Shown here: positions 49,334 to 57,248 of the stretch, piece after piece
How positions within the stretch are numbered: the first letter of the stretch is position 1
Layout of the letters: the number at the start of each line of letters is the position of its first letter
Assembly (NCBI RefSeq): GCF_021654855.1
Contig: NZ_AP024202.1
Coordinates: 1,984,001-2,048,000, forward strand
From: Thiomicrorhabdus immobilis
GTDB lineage: Bacteria > Pseudomonadota > Gammaproteobacteria > Thiomicrospirales > Thiomicrospiraceae
Direction of reading: 5' to 3'
Length of the DNA: 64,000 nucleotides
The notes under the pieces: model-generated
Databases searched by the model: none
Seen by the model: only the letters and a program-made list of their open reading frames with translations
Told to the model about the DNA's origin: nothing
Made by a program: the position numbers and the translations under genes

Positions 49334-50320
49334 TTAGAACTTATGCATAAGACCAACAGCTGTTGACTCTACACTTTCACCTTTAGTGAAGTCTTTATCA
49401 AACATTGTATATTCAATATATGCAGTAGTCTTTTTACCTAAAGAATAGTCAAGACCTAAAGCAGTTACAGAACCATCTTTACCAGAGTTTTTAGACTCAG
49501 AAGTATCAGCCCACTTGATTTTAGGCATCATATTACCCATTTTATAGCCAGCAGAAGCTACTACAGCAGCACCTTTATTTTCTTGGGTTTCGTACATTAC
49601 GTTAGCAACTAAACCGCCAGTAGCATACTGCGCAGAAAGACGCATTTCTTCTGCATCTTTGAACCCATCACCACCATTATAAGCAGCCGCTAGATAAAGA
49701 CCTTTTTTTGTAGAACCATACATTGCCGCAATTGAGTACGCATCAGCTAGTTCCGAATCTTCAGCCCCACCTTTTCCATCAGCAGTTCCAGAAACGCCAG
49801 CAGCAACCAATTTAATTCCAGCAAAAGATGGAGAAACATAAGCAATTACGTTATCAGCACGAACTTCACCACCAGATGCTAATACTTTAACAACATTACC
49901 GTTATCAGTAATACCATCGTTGAAAAGATCTTTAGGTTGTGACATTTTTAATGGAGTATCATTTAATGGAGTATCATGAGTACCCATTAAAACTGTACCG
50001 AAACCACCAGCTAAACCAACAAAAGAGTTACGAGCATTCATTTGTTTAGAATCATTACCAGAAAGATCAATATTGAATTCCATCTGGTAGATAGCTTTAA
50101 GCCCGTTACCTAAATCTTCGGTACCTTTAATACCAACTCGTGAAGCGACCGAATTTACCGCTAAACCAGGAGATTGCGGACCAGAGCCAAGATTTTTAGT
50201 TGCAAAAGCATTTGCTTGAACTGCCATATTAGCAATACCATAAACAACTGGCGCATCAGCCATTACTACTGGCGCAGCAACAGCAGAAGCGATAGCAAAA
50301 GCGATAATATTCTTTTTCAT
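49334..50320 (-). CDS. Gram-negative porin (tandem copy 2)
   Basis: 328 aa outer-membrane beta-barrel of the general porin (Porin_4 / OmpC-like) type. Signal peptide with cleavage near VVMA|DAPVVYG; conserved blocks RVGIKGTEDLGNGLKAIYQMEF, split as RVGIKGTEDLGNGL and KAIYQMEF, NARNSFVGLAGGFGTVLMG, and a C-terminal Phe (LMHKF) needed for barrel insertion. It is about two-thirds identical by eye to the next gene, with insertions in the loops (a NDTPLNDTPLK duplication, QANAFATKNLGSG). Promoter at 50372-50400 and terminator at 49267-49293 are both shared in pattern with its neighbour, so it is a duplication including control regions. Confidence 0.93.
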   Translation of the reverse strand: MKKNIIAFAIASAVAAPVVMADAPVVYGIANMAVQANAFATKNLGSGPQSPGLAVNSVASRVGIKGTEDLGNGLKAIYQMEFNIDLSGNDSKQMNARNSFVGLAGGFGTVLMGTHDTPLNDTPLKMSQPKDLFNDGITDNGNVVKVLASGGEVRADNVIAYVSPSFAGIKLVAAGVSGTADGKGGAEDSELADAYSIAAMYGSTKKGLYLAAAYNGGDGFKDAEEMRLSAQYATGGLVANVMYETQENKGAAVVASAGYKMGNMMPKIKWADTSESKNSGKDGSVTALGLDYSLGKKTTAYIEYTMFDKDFTKGESVESTAVGLMHKF

Positions 50321-50371
50321 TTGAAAATCCTTAATTTAATCATACATTAACAGCGAATAAGCCTAGCTAAA

Positions 50372-50400
50372 ACTATAGTGGATAAAAATACTTATCACAA
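50372..50400 (-). promoter_or_regulatory. Candidate promoter of porin gene 2
   Basis: On the minus strand TTGTGA (complement of 50395-50400), 17 bp, TATAGT (complement of 50372-50377). The same -10 hexamer and spacing are found upstream of porin gene 1. Confidence 0.6.
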
Positions 50401-50506
50401 ACTTTGCTTAAAAAAATCAATACATTAATTTATTTTGTTGTACAAATACGACAAATTTAAACCAATCATATAATCCATTCTCTAAACATGCTTTCAACTG
50501 TAAAAA

Positions 50507-50533
50507 AAAACCCCGCCAAAATGACGGGGTTTT
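50507..50533 (-). terminator. Terminator of porin gene 1
   Basis: AAAACCCCG (50507-50515) and CGGGGTTTT (50525-50533), nearly identical to the hairpin after porin gene 2, with the A run giving a T tail on the minus strand. Confidence 0.9.
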
Positions 50534-50573
50534 ACTACAAAGTTTTATCAAACTGCCTTACGACAGAAATTGA

Positions 50574-51512
50574 TTAGAACTTGTGCTGTAGACCAATGCT
50601 AGATTTAGTCGTTGTAGTATCACCAGCACCTGCATCAGTATCGAATGAACCGTATTCAATATATGCAGTAGTCTTCTTACCTAAAGAATAGTTAAGACCT
50701 ACAGCAATAGTTGAAGGGTTAGTATCGTTGTCTAAGTCAGAAGTAGAGTACTTGATTTTAGGCATCATTTTACCCATTTTGTAACCAGCACTTGCAGTGA
50801 TGTTTGAACCATTAGCTTCAGAATCCTGGAACATTGCGTTAGCAACTAAACCACCAGTAGCATACTGTGCAGAAATACGCATTTCTTCAGCATCTTTAAA
50901 CTGATCACCACCGTTATAAGCCGCAGCTAAATAAAGACCAGACTTAGTAGAACCATACATAGCAGCAATTGAATATGCATCAGCTAGTTCAGAATCTTCA
51001 GTTCCGCCTTTACCATCAGTAGTACCAGCAACTGAAGCAGCTACAATTTTAATACCTGCAAAAGAAGGAGAAACATATGCGATTACGTTATCTGCACGAA
51101 CTTCACCACCTTTATGCAACGCACCACCATCAGTGTTTGCGTTATCGAAAAGACCGTCGTTGAAAAGGTCTTTAGCCTGAGACATTTTTAATGGAGTATC
51201 ATGAGTACCCATTAATACTGTACCGAAACCACCAGCTAAACCAACAAAAGAGTTACGAGCATTCATTTGCTTAACATCATTACCAGCTAAATCGATATTG
51301 AATTCCATCTGGTAAATCGCTTTAAGACCGTTACCTAAATCTTCAGAACCTTTAACACCTAAACGTGAAGCTACTGATTCAACATTAGAACCTGAATCTT
51401 CAACAGTGTTGATTGCCATGTTAGCAATACCATAAACAACTGGAGCATCAGCCATAGCAACTGGAGCAGCGATAGCAGAAGCAACTGCTAGAGCGATAAT
51501 ATTCTTTTTCAT
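50574..51512 (-). CDS. Gram-negative porin (tandem copy 1)
   Basis: 312 aa, same family as the next gene downstream: signal peptide ending VAMA|DAPVVYG, SRLGVKGSEDLGNG, NARNSFVGLAGGFGTVLMG and C-terminal LQHKF. It lacks the longer loop insertions of copy 2. It is a trimeric general diffusion porin by family; substrate preference cannot be read. The SD AAGGA precedes the ATG, and a promoter with TATAGT lies at 51565-51593. The upstream ATG context (AAGGATTTTCAAATG) is identical in both copies. Confidence 0.93.
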   Translation of the reverse strand: MKKNIIALAVASAIAAPVAMADAPVVYGIANMAINTVEDSGSNVESVASRLGVKGSEDLGNGLKAIYQMEFNIDLAGNDVKQMNARNSFVGLAGGFGTVLMGTHDTPLKMSQAKDLFNDGLFDNANTDGGALHKGGEVRADNVIAYVSPSFAGIKIVAASVAGTTDGKGGTEDSELADAYSIAAMYGSTKSGLYLAAAYNGGDQFKDAEEMRISAQYATGGLVANAMFQDSEANGSNITASAGYKMGKMMPKIKYSTSDLDNDTNPSTIAVGLNYSLGKKTTAYIEYGSFDTDAGAGDTTTTKSSIGLQHKF

Positions 51513-51564
51513 TTGAAAATCCTTAAATTAGTTAAAACTGCCTACGCTTGCAGGCTTGTGATGC

Positions 51565-51593
51565 ACTATATTGAATAAGACCATCTGGCGCAA
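51565..51593 (-). promoter_or_regulatory. Candidate promoter of porin gene 1
   Basis: On the minus strand TTGCGC (complement of 51588-51593), 17 bp, TATAGT (complement of 51565-51570). The leader would be about 45 nt to the ATG at 51512. Confidence 0.6.
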
Positions 51594-51672
51594 CTAAGTT
51601 TTATAAAAAAAACCACAAAAATTTTCTGTGTTGTTTTTTTACAACATCACTATTTTACCCGCATCCTCGACA

Positions 51673-51802
51673 AACCACGAAGGCACGAAGACACGAAGGA
51701 TTTAAAAGTAAAGAGAGGTAAGTTTTGATTTTTTGATATAGTTTGATAAAAGAAAGTTTACCAGGCCTGGTAATCTTTTAAAAACTTCGTGTCTTCGTGG
51801 TT
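51673..51802. repeat. CACGAAG inverted-repeat element without a gene (porin-rpsI)
   Basis: Left arm AACCACGAAGGCACGAAGAC (51673-51692) continuing ACGAAG; right arm AAAACTTCGTGTCTTCGTGG (51781-51800) then TT. Inside the 130-bp unit lies an exact ACCAGGCCTGGT (51760-51771) and AT-rich DNA; no reading frame. It is a gene-less relative of the GxxExxY element at 4217-4653. Confidence 0.7.
51760..51771. repeat. ACCAGGCCTGGT palindrome, copy 12
   Basis: Exact copy inside the gene-less CACGAAG element, so the two repeat types are nested here. Confidence 0.9.
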
Positions 51803-51864
51803 AATATTTATTGTCATGTCTTTGAGGTTAATTTTTTATACAAACCAATATATCAGGCATAAAA

Positions 51865-51893
51865 AAACCCGCTCTGGCGAACCAGGCGGGTTT
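51865..51893 (-). terminator. Terminator of rplM-rpsI
   Basis: AAACCCGC (51865-51872) pairs with GCGGGTTT (51886-51893), continued by CTGG and CCAG around a CGAA tetraloop with one bulge. On the minus strand the A run at 51861-51867 gives a T tail. Confidence 0.88.
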
Positions 51894-51922
51894 CTTTTGT
51901 TTCAAATTATAATATCGAAATA

Positions 51923-52315
51923 TTAACGTTTTGAGAACTGAGGACGACGACGTGCTTTGCGTAGACCAACTTTTTTACGTTCAACTTGACGTGCATCACG
52001 AGTTAATAAACCACGTGAGCGTAAAGCTGGACGATTACCTTCTTCGTATGCAACTAAAGCACGAGAAAGTCCGTGACGAATTGCACCCGCTTGACCAGTA
52101 GTACCACCACCTGCAACAGTGATGTTTGCATCAAACTGTTCTAGGCTAGCCGTTGCTTCTAGAGGCTGGTTAATTACCATTAAGTCTGTTTCACGAGCGA
52201 AATACTCAGTGATGTCACGACCGTTTACTGTCATCTTACCTGAACCCGCTTTCAAGAATACGCGAGCTACTGAGCTTTTACGACGACCTGTTCCGTAGTA
52301 TTGTTCTGTTGCCAT
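51923..52315 (-). CDS. rpsI: 30S ribosomal protein S9
   Basis: 130 aa (E. coli 130), beginning [17 protein letters not shown] and ending with the basic tail [14 protein letters not shown], whose final Arg-rich residues contact the P-site tRNA. The [19 protein letters not shown] block is conserved. It is 15 bp downstream of rplM, the universal pair. Confidence 0.98.
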   Translation of the reverse strand: MATEQYYGTGRRKSSVARVFLKAGSGKMTVNGRDITEYFARETDLMVINQPLEATASLEQFDANITVAGGGTTGQAGAIRHGLSRALVAYEEGNRPALRSRGLLTRDARQVERKKVGLRKARRRPQFSKR

Positions 52316-52330
52316 TTTTATATTCCTTTA

Positions 52331-52759
52331 TTACAAGTCTAGAGTAGTTGGCTGCTGAGCAGTATGCGGGTGATCTGTACCAGCATATACTTTTAGCTTT
52401 TTAAACATTGCGCGACCCAAAGGTCCTTTTGGCAACATTCCTTTAACAGCAAATTCTAGCGGACGATTAGGCGCTTTATCAATTAACTTTTCAAAGTTAG
52501 TCGATTTTAAGTGACCAATGAATCCAGTATGGTGATGATACATTTTGTCTTTACGCTTATTACCTGTTACAGCAATTTTTTCTGCGTTAACAACAACAAT
52601 ATAGTCACCACAGTCTGCATGTGGAGTATATTCTGGCTTATGCTTACCACGTAAACGTAAAGCGATTTCAGCAGCTAAACGACCTAAAGTCTTATCTTCT
52701 GCATCTACAACATACCAGTCGCGTTTGATTTCAGCTGGTTTTGCAACAAATGTTTTCAT
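52331..52759 (-). CDS. rplM: 50S ribosomal protein L13
   Basis: 142 aa (E. coli 142), an early-assembly 23S rRNA binder. The motifs [45 protein letters not shown] and the C-terminal [15 protein letters not shown] are diagnostic. A promoter (52881-52909) and a ~110-nt leader precede it; in E. coli the L13 leader mediates autoregulation, and the same is possible here. Confidence 0.98.
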   Translation of the reverse strand: MKTFVAKPAEIKRDWYVVDAEDKTLGRLAAEIALRLRGKHKPEYTPHADCGDYIVVVNAEKIAVTGNKRKDKMYHHHTGFIGHLKSTNFEKLIDKAPNRPLEFAVKGMLPKGPLGRAMFKKLKVYAGTDHPHTAQQPTTLDL

Positions 52760-52880
52760 AATTTGTTCCTAAATATTTAAATAATCCAAATCCAAGATTT
52801 GATTCAACAAAGTTATTTGTCAAACCAAATCCTCTTACTGTTTAACGGGCAATAAGGGGGAAGGATTAACAAGACGCGTG

Positions 52881-52909
52881 ATTATAAAGCAACCTAAATT
52901 AATTAGCAA
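52881..52909 (-). promoter_or_regulatory. Candidate sigma-70 promoter of rplM-rpsI
   Basis: On the minus strand TTGCTA (complement of 52904-52909), 17 bp, then a perfect TATAAT (complement of 52881-52886). A second -35-like TTGACA occurs nearer the gene without a good -10. Confidence 0.7.
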
Positions 52910-52949
52910 GCTTACAATCAGGTTTATTTCTTTAAATTCAAGAATTCCC

Positions 52950-52961
52950 ACCAGGCCTGGT
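52950..52961. repeat. ACCAGGCCTGGT palindrome, copy 13
   Basis: Exact copy between the rplM promoter and the terminator of the TorF-like gene. Confidence 0.9.
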
Positions 52962-52992
52962 TACTTTATTTTCAGTGAAAAATAAAACACAA

Positions 52993-53025
52993 AAAAGCCT
53001 GCTAAATATGATTTAACAGGCTTTT
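52993..53025 (-). terminator. Terminator of the TorF-like gene
   Basis: AAAAGCCTG (52993-53001) and CAGGCTTTT (53017-53025) with an inner TAAAT/ATTTA; the A run at 52991-52996 gives a T tail on the minus strand. Confidence 0.88.
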
Positions 53026-53070
53026 AAGGCTTTAACTAATTTTTATAGTTTTTTGAATAAAACTACTCGA

Positions 53071-53769
53071 CTACATTAAATCAAAAGACTTAGACATACC
53101 AATCACTAGGTAAGAAGTATCGTCCGCGCCAGCATCACTCATAATGAAGTTAGCTGTTAAATCAACACCCATATCTAAGGTTGTTGCATAACCCACATCT
53201 AAATAACCTGCATCTTTAGTTTTAACACCGCCATCCTTATCTGTTTTAGTCACACCATAAGTTAGAGAAACCCCTTCAGCCACAGCTGAAGCATCATAAC
53301 TTACTGCATAATGGATATAGTTTGTAACATCTGGATCCACATCAAAATCAACAGCCAAAGTAACTGGACCATAACCGATAGAAGTATTAATCTCTTCAAA
53401 TGAACTCGCACCCGGAGCATATGCAACCTTGTCAGTATAGCTATAGTTAGTATAAGCAATACCTAAATCAATATCACTAACCGTTCCAGCCCAACCAGCA
53501 TATAAATCATATTCATATTCCTTATCCATTGTTGATGCCCAGACACCTGCATACAAACCCATATCCGTTTCAAAATCCAAACCACCTTGCAACGCAGGCT
53601 GACCAGTACCGTCTGCACTTTGGTTAAAACCACGGAAAATATAATCCGTCACCACACCAACGTTAGCAGACACACCTGCTTGCGCAGCAGCCGGAACCAT
53701 TGCAACTGAAGCCGCACCAGCAACCGCCAAAGATAGAGCTAGAGTTTTTAACTTGAATGTTTTTTTCAT
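53071..53769 (-). CDS. TorF-like putative outer-membrane protein (gcw_chp family)
   Basis: 232 aa. Signal peptide (MKKTFKLKTLALSLAVAGAA, cleavage near AQAG), then the family's opening VSANVGVVTDYIFRGFNQS, with alternating beta strands (LYAGVWAS, YDLYAGWAG, YLDVGYATTL) and a C-terminal membrane strand YLVIGMSKSFDLM. The family is predicted to form a small outer-membrane barrel; a porin-like role in proteobacteria is suggested but unclear. The start is ATG 53769 with GGAGAG upstream; the TTG at 53781 would lie over that site. Confidence 0.85.
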   Translation of the reverse strand: MKKTFKLKTLALSLAVAGAASVAMVPAAAQAGVSANVGVVTDYIFRGFNQSADGTGQPALQGGLDFETDMGLYAGVWASTMDKEYEYDLYAGWAGTVSDIDLGIAYTNYSYTDKVAYAPGASSFEEINTSIGYGPVTLAVDFDVDPDVTNYIHYAVSYDASAVAEGVSLTYGVTKTDKDGGVKTKDAGYLDVGYATTLDMGVDLTANFIMSDAGADDTSYLVIGMSKSFDLM

Positions 53770-53942
53770 TTTTCTCTCCAAAGAAATGATTTAAGTAAAA
53801 TTAATTTCACAAACCCTATAACCAATTAAGTGCCAAAACATAAATTAACCCATAAAAACAATTGGTTAACTAAATAAATTCACTTCTAAAATTCTCTTAT
53901 GAAATTTATACGCACCAAAAATAACCTGCTAAAGCACCAATA

Positions 53943-54311
53943 TCAATCAAACAGTTTACTCATTTGTTGTAAAACTAACACTAACTGTTGCTCAACTACC
54001 CTAAATTCTTTTATCAGTGCTTTGCCTTTAGGTGTCAAAACACTACCGCCACCTGATTTACCACCTTGGGCTTTTACAATAAGAGGCTCCTCATACATAG
54101 AATTCAACTCTTCCACCAGCTTCCAAGCTTTTTTATATGACATTCCCATACTTTTAGCCGCCTGACTCATTGAACCGTAAGTCTCGATCTTTTCCAATAG
54201 CTCGATTCTTCCAATGCCAATATGCCCGGCGTTTTTTCCAGTAATCCAAAAACGTGCACGAATATTATCTGAATACGGCTCACCTGGAAGCTTTTCCTTG
54301 TCTACAGACAT
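53943..54311 (-). CDS. ModE N-terminal-type winged-helix regulator
   Basis: 122 aa. It matches the DNA-binding half of ModE (LysR-like winged helix): GRIELLEKIETYGSMSQAAKSMGMSYKKAWKLVEELN (given in parts: RIELLEKIETYGSMSQAAK, MGMSYKKAWKLVEEL), then GGKSGGGSVLTPKGKALI. The molybdate-binding MOP domains are absent, as in the short MopB/ModE-like proteins, so it may be controlled otherwise or work with a separate sensor. No molybdate transporter genes are in view. It is divergent from the small DUF2892 gene. Confidence 0.85.
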   Translation of the reverse strand: MSVDKEKLPGEPYSDNIRARFWITGKNAGHIGIGRIELLEKIETYGSMSQAAKSMGMSYKKAWKLVEELNSMYEEPLIVKAQGGKSGGGSVLTPKGKALIKEFRVVEQQLVLVLQQMSKLFD

Positions 54312-54544
54312 CTACCTTACCTTAATTTATATACATAAAGAAACACGCACCTCACCCCAGCAACACATTAGCAATGACTGCTATTCATTGACAAGCAAAA
54401 GACTAATTGCCAATATAATATTCGACAAATACGCTCAACCTGGTTTTAAAGGCAACTTATTCTAGCCAATAAAACCGCTGAAAACCAAATCACATTACCA
54501 AACAACGATAAAAAACCGTAACACCATATAATAAGGAGTACATT

Positions 54545-54745
54545 ATGAACGTAGGCACTTTAGATCGTATTATCCGTATTGTTTTAGGATTAGCCTTGAT
54601 CGCGCTAACCTATACAGGCATCATCGGAGCATGGGGTTATATTGGCATCATACCATTAGCAACAGGCATCCTCAGATGGTGCCCACTTTATACAATCATA
54701 GACATACAAACCTGCCCTTTACACGAAACCGTTAAAAGAGATTAG
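54545..54745 (+). CDS. DUF2892 small membrane protein
   Basis: 66 aa with two membrane helices (IIRIVLGLALIALTYTGI and GYIGIIPLATGILRWCPLY). The family begins N-V-G-x-x-D-R-x-x-R, seen here, and has the Cys pair RWCPLYTI...TCP. A YgaP-like C-terminal region is the closest known relative; function unknown. AAGGAG lies 7 nt before the ATG. It is followed by a strong terminator, so it is a single-gene unit. Confidence 0.88.
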   Translation: MNVGTLDRIIRIVLGLALIALTYTGIIGAWGYIGIIPLATGILRWCPLYTIIDIQTCPLHETVKRD

Positions 54746-54788
54746 TGTAAACCTACCTGTTTACTATCTAATTTAGATACGCAAACAT

Positions 54789-54822
54789 AAAGCCGAGTAA
54801 ACCATCTTTACTCGGCTTTTTT
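54789..54822 (+). terminator. Terminator of the DUF2892 gene
   Basis: AAAGCCGAGTAAA (54789-54801) and TTTACTCGGCTTT (54807-54819), a perfect 13-bp stem with a 5-nt loop, and T to 54822. Confidence 0.93.
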
Positions 54823-54961
54823 ATTAAAATAATAAATTTGATACCGCATACTATATTGCATAACAATGATTTCACTCCCTCTGTGAGTAGCAAATTTTCT
54901 TGCATTCTCAGGGAAAAGATTCAAAAATAGCAGCACAACACATACAAACATTGAAATTACC

Positions 54962-56014
54962 ATGTCTAAAGATGCCATCCAGAATCTCATTAAGAGATAC
55001 CATGCCACAGCAGATGACCATAAAGCTGCCAACAAGGTTGCCGAGCAAACGCACAAGCAAATCAAGGACTTGCAAATCTGTGCGACACCCGTCCATTACA
55101 CACTGATGTATGAAGCCATCAGTGAAATTGACCCTTACTTAGCCAACGAAATACAAAAAGCCATCGCAAATAAATCTTATGACAACAGTACGGCAGAGTC
55201 CCTGTTTATCGATTTAATCTCTCAATATGTGCATCCAGGCCTACCTCCAGAAGAAGTGGAAGGTTTGCTTAACGCTCTTTTAGAAGAAATCACCTCTTGG
55301 GTAAGCCAAACAAAATCAAAAGAAGAGTTGCTTACTTCAGAAATAGAACAGGTTAGCCGAGAAAACCTCCCTTTGCATATCGCTGAACGACTAGATAAAA
55401 AGATACTACCGACTTTACAAAGTTTTTTTTCCGATACCGACAGCTTAAGAAAACAAGTACAAAATTCAGCGATAGAAATCACCCAGCTTAAAAACGAGTT
55501 GAAACAAGCTAGAGCGGTTGCAAAGACAGATGAATTAACCAACATCCCTAATCGACGCGGCTTCAATGAAATCATTTTAAGAACGGTGGCCAATGCCGAT
55601 GCTGAAATGTCGTCATTTGCAATGATAATGATTGATATCGATTACTTTAAGGCAATCAATGACAAATTTGGGCATTTGATTGGTGACAGTGTTCTGCGCT
55701 ATCTTGCCAAACAATTGCATGAAGAAACCAAAGGTAAAGACTCTGTTGCTCGTATTGGCGGTGAGGAGTTTGTGGTTTTACTACCCAATACCGGTTATGA
55801 CAACGCCATGAATGTTGCTAATAACTTACGTAAAAAAATTGAAAACAACAAACTCAAAGTCAAAAATCATGAGACAACATTAAAGCTTACTGTTTCGGCT
55901 GGCGTATCGACCTATCAATTAGGAGAATCCATTGAAAGCCTTATCAACCGCACCGACCAAGCCTTGTATCAAGCAAAAAACAGCGGGCGAAATAAAGTTT
56001 GTGGCGTCTGTTAA
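54962..56014 (+). CDS. Diguanylate cyclase with helical N-terminal domain
   Basis: 350 aa. The first ~190 residues are helical, ending in a coiled coil (LRKQVQNSAIEITQLKNELKQAR), without membrane segments. The GGDEF domain has DELTNIPNRRGFNE, MIDIDYFKAINDKFGH and an intact active site RIGGEEF, so c-di-GMP synthesis is likely. The I-site position (five residues before GGEEF) reads KGKD instead of RxxD, so product inhibition may be absent. It is the first of four genes on this strand (cytochrome c peroxidase, GGDEF-EAL, CobW follow). The start ATG has only a weak upstream purine site. Confidence 0.92.
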   Translation: MSKDAIQNLIKRYHATADDHKAANKVAEQTHKQIKDLQICATPVHYTLMYEAISEIDPYLANEIQKAIANKSYDNSTAESLFIDLISQYVHPGLPPEEVEGLLNALLEEITSWVSQTKSKEELLTSEIEQVSRENLPLHIAERLDKKILPTLQSFFSDTDSLRKQVQNSAIEITQLKNELKQARAVAKTDELTNIPNRRGFNEIILRTVANADAEMSSFAMIMIDIDYFKAINDKFGHLIGDSVLRYLAKQLHEETKGKDSVARIGGEEFVVLLPNTGYDNAMNVANNLRKKIENNKLKVKNHETTLKLTVSAGVSTYQLGESIESLINRTDQALYQAKNSGRNKVCGVC

Positions 56015-56130
56015 CCGCCCTCCTCAGGTTTAAAAAAGACAAGATTACACTAGCAAAATTAAGTTGGTAGAAATTAAGCTCGTAAAAAACGTCTAGTTAA
56101 ATCAAAATGTAAGAGCCAACTCAAAACTTT

Positions 56131-57156
56131 ATGAAAAGACAACCCCACTTATTTTTCATTTTATTTTTTGTAATAGCCCTTACGGGTTATTTTGCATTTA
56201 ATGAAAACTCGAAAGCGGACGGCAAACAGCCAACCTACATTTCACAAGAGTTTGAGATTTTAGAAAAGCAACAAACAGAAAACCTGATCCAACCCATTCC
56301 AGAAAGTTTGCCTCTCAATTCACAGAAGGTGATTTTAGGTGAAAAATTATTTGCTGATAAAAACCTATCGGCAACCAAAACCATATCTTGCTCAAGCTGC
56401 CACAACCTTGCTTTAGGAGGCACCGATCAAAAAGCTGTTTCAACAGGAATCCACAATAGACTTGGCACCATAAACGCACCTACCGTATTTAACAGCGGTT
56501 TTAATTTTGTTCAATTTTGGGACGGTAGAGCTCCAGATTTAGCGACACAAGCCGTGTCACCTCTTTTCAATGAAAATGAAATGGGAAATACCAACTGGGA
56601 ATCGATTATTAGTTATCTGAACAAAGACAATGAATACCGGACTCTTTTCCAAAATGCTTATGCCTCTCCAGCCACACCTAAAGCCCTCTTGGATTCTCTC
56701 TCCGAATATCAAAAATCATTGATCACACCCAATTCAAAGCTTGACCAGTATCTTAAAGGTGACCACTCTGCTTTAAATACTCTGGAACTGGAAGGTTATC
56801 AGCTATTTATCAACCGTGGTTGCATCTCCTGTCATCAAGGCATCAATATGGGAGGGAACCTATATCAAAAAGCAGGCGTCTTTAAAGAGCTCTCCACCAC
56901 CAAAACAGGGGATTGGGACGGTCGTTACAAGATAACCAAAAACATTCAGGACAAGGGGGTATTCAAAGTTCCCTCATTGAGAAATATCGAGCTTACTGCG
57001 CCATACTTTCACGACGGCTCCGCTAAAACCCTTAAGGCGGCCGTTGAATCAATGGCCAAATCCCAGCTGGGCACGGAGCTTACAGAACAAGAGTCTTATA
57101 AAATCGTGACATTTTTAAAAGCCTTAACCGGTGAGTATAAAAAACACCCCTTATGA
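56131..57156 (+). CDS. Di-haem cytochrome c peroxidase (MauG/CcpA family)
   Basis: 341 aa, periplasmic, reduces H2O2 with electrons from cytochromes. An N-terminal membrane anchor or uncleaved signal (FFILFFVIALTGYFAF, residues 8-23), then two haem c sites: CSSCH (N-terminal, peroxidatic domain) and CISCH (C-terminal, electron-transfer domain). The conserved NAPTVFNSGFN, QFWDGRA, FKVPSLRNIELTAPYFHDG blocks are typical; the Met-type ligand region precedes the end. Length is normal (CcpA ~320-350). Located between two c-di-GMP genes, perhaps by chance. Confidence 0.93.
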   Translation: MKRQPHLFFILFFVIALTGYFAFNENSKADGKQPTYISQEFEILEKQQTENLIQPIPESLPLNSQKVILGEKLFADKNLSATKTISCSSCHNLALGGTDQKAVSTGIHNRLGTINAPTVFNSGFNFVQFWDGRAPDLATQAVSPLFNENEMGNTNWESIISYLNKDNEYRTLFQNAYASPATPKALLDSLSEYQKSLITPNSKLDQYLKGDHSALNTLELEGYQLFINRGCISCHQGINMGGNLYQKAGVFKELSTTKTGDWDGRYKITKNIQDKGVFKVPSLRNIELTAPYFHDGSAKTLKAAVESMAKSQLGTELTEQESYKIVTFLKALTGEYKKHPL

Positions 57157-57248
57157 CATCATCGACATCATACAAAGCTGAATTTAAACATTAACAAAAC
57201 GATATAAATTCAAAACCCAACCTATTTAATACAGGCCTTATACCGACA

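Larger units (their letters stand above)
52760..53070. other. Non-coding interval upstream of rplM
   Basis: This 311-base stretch holds the rplM leader and promoter, a copy of the ACCAGGCCTGGT palindrome (52950-52961) and the terminator of the TorF-like gene (52993-53025). No gene is present. Confidence 0.7.
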
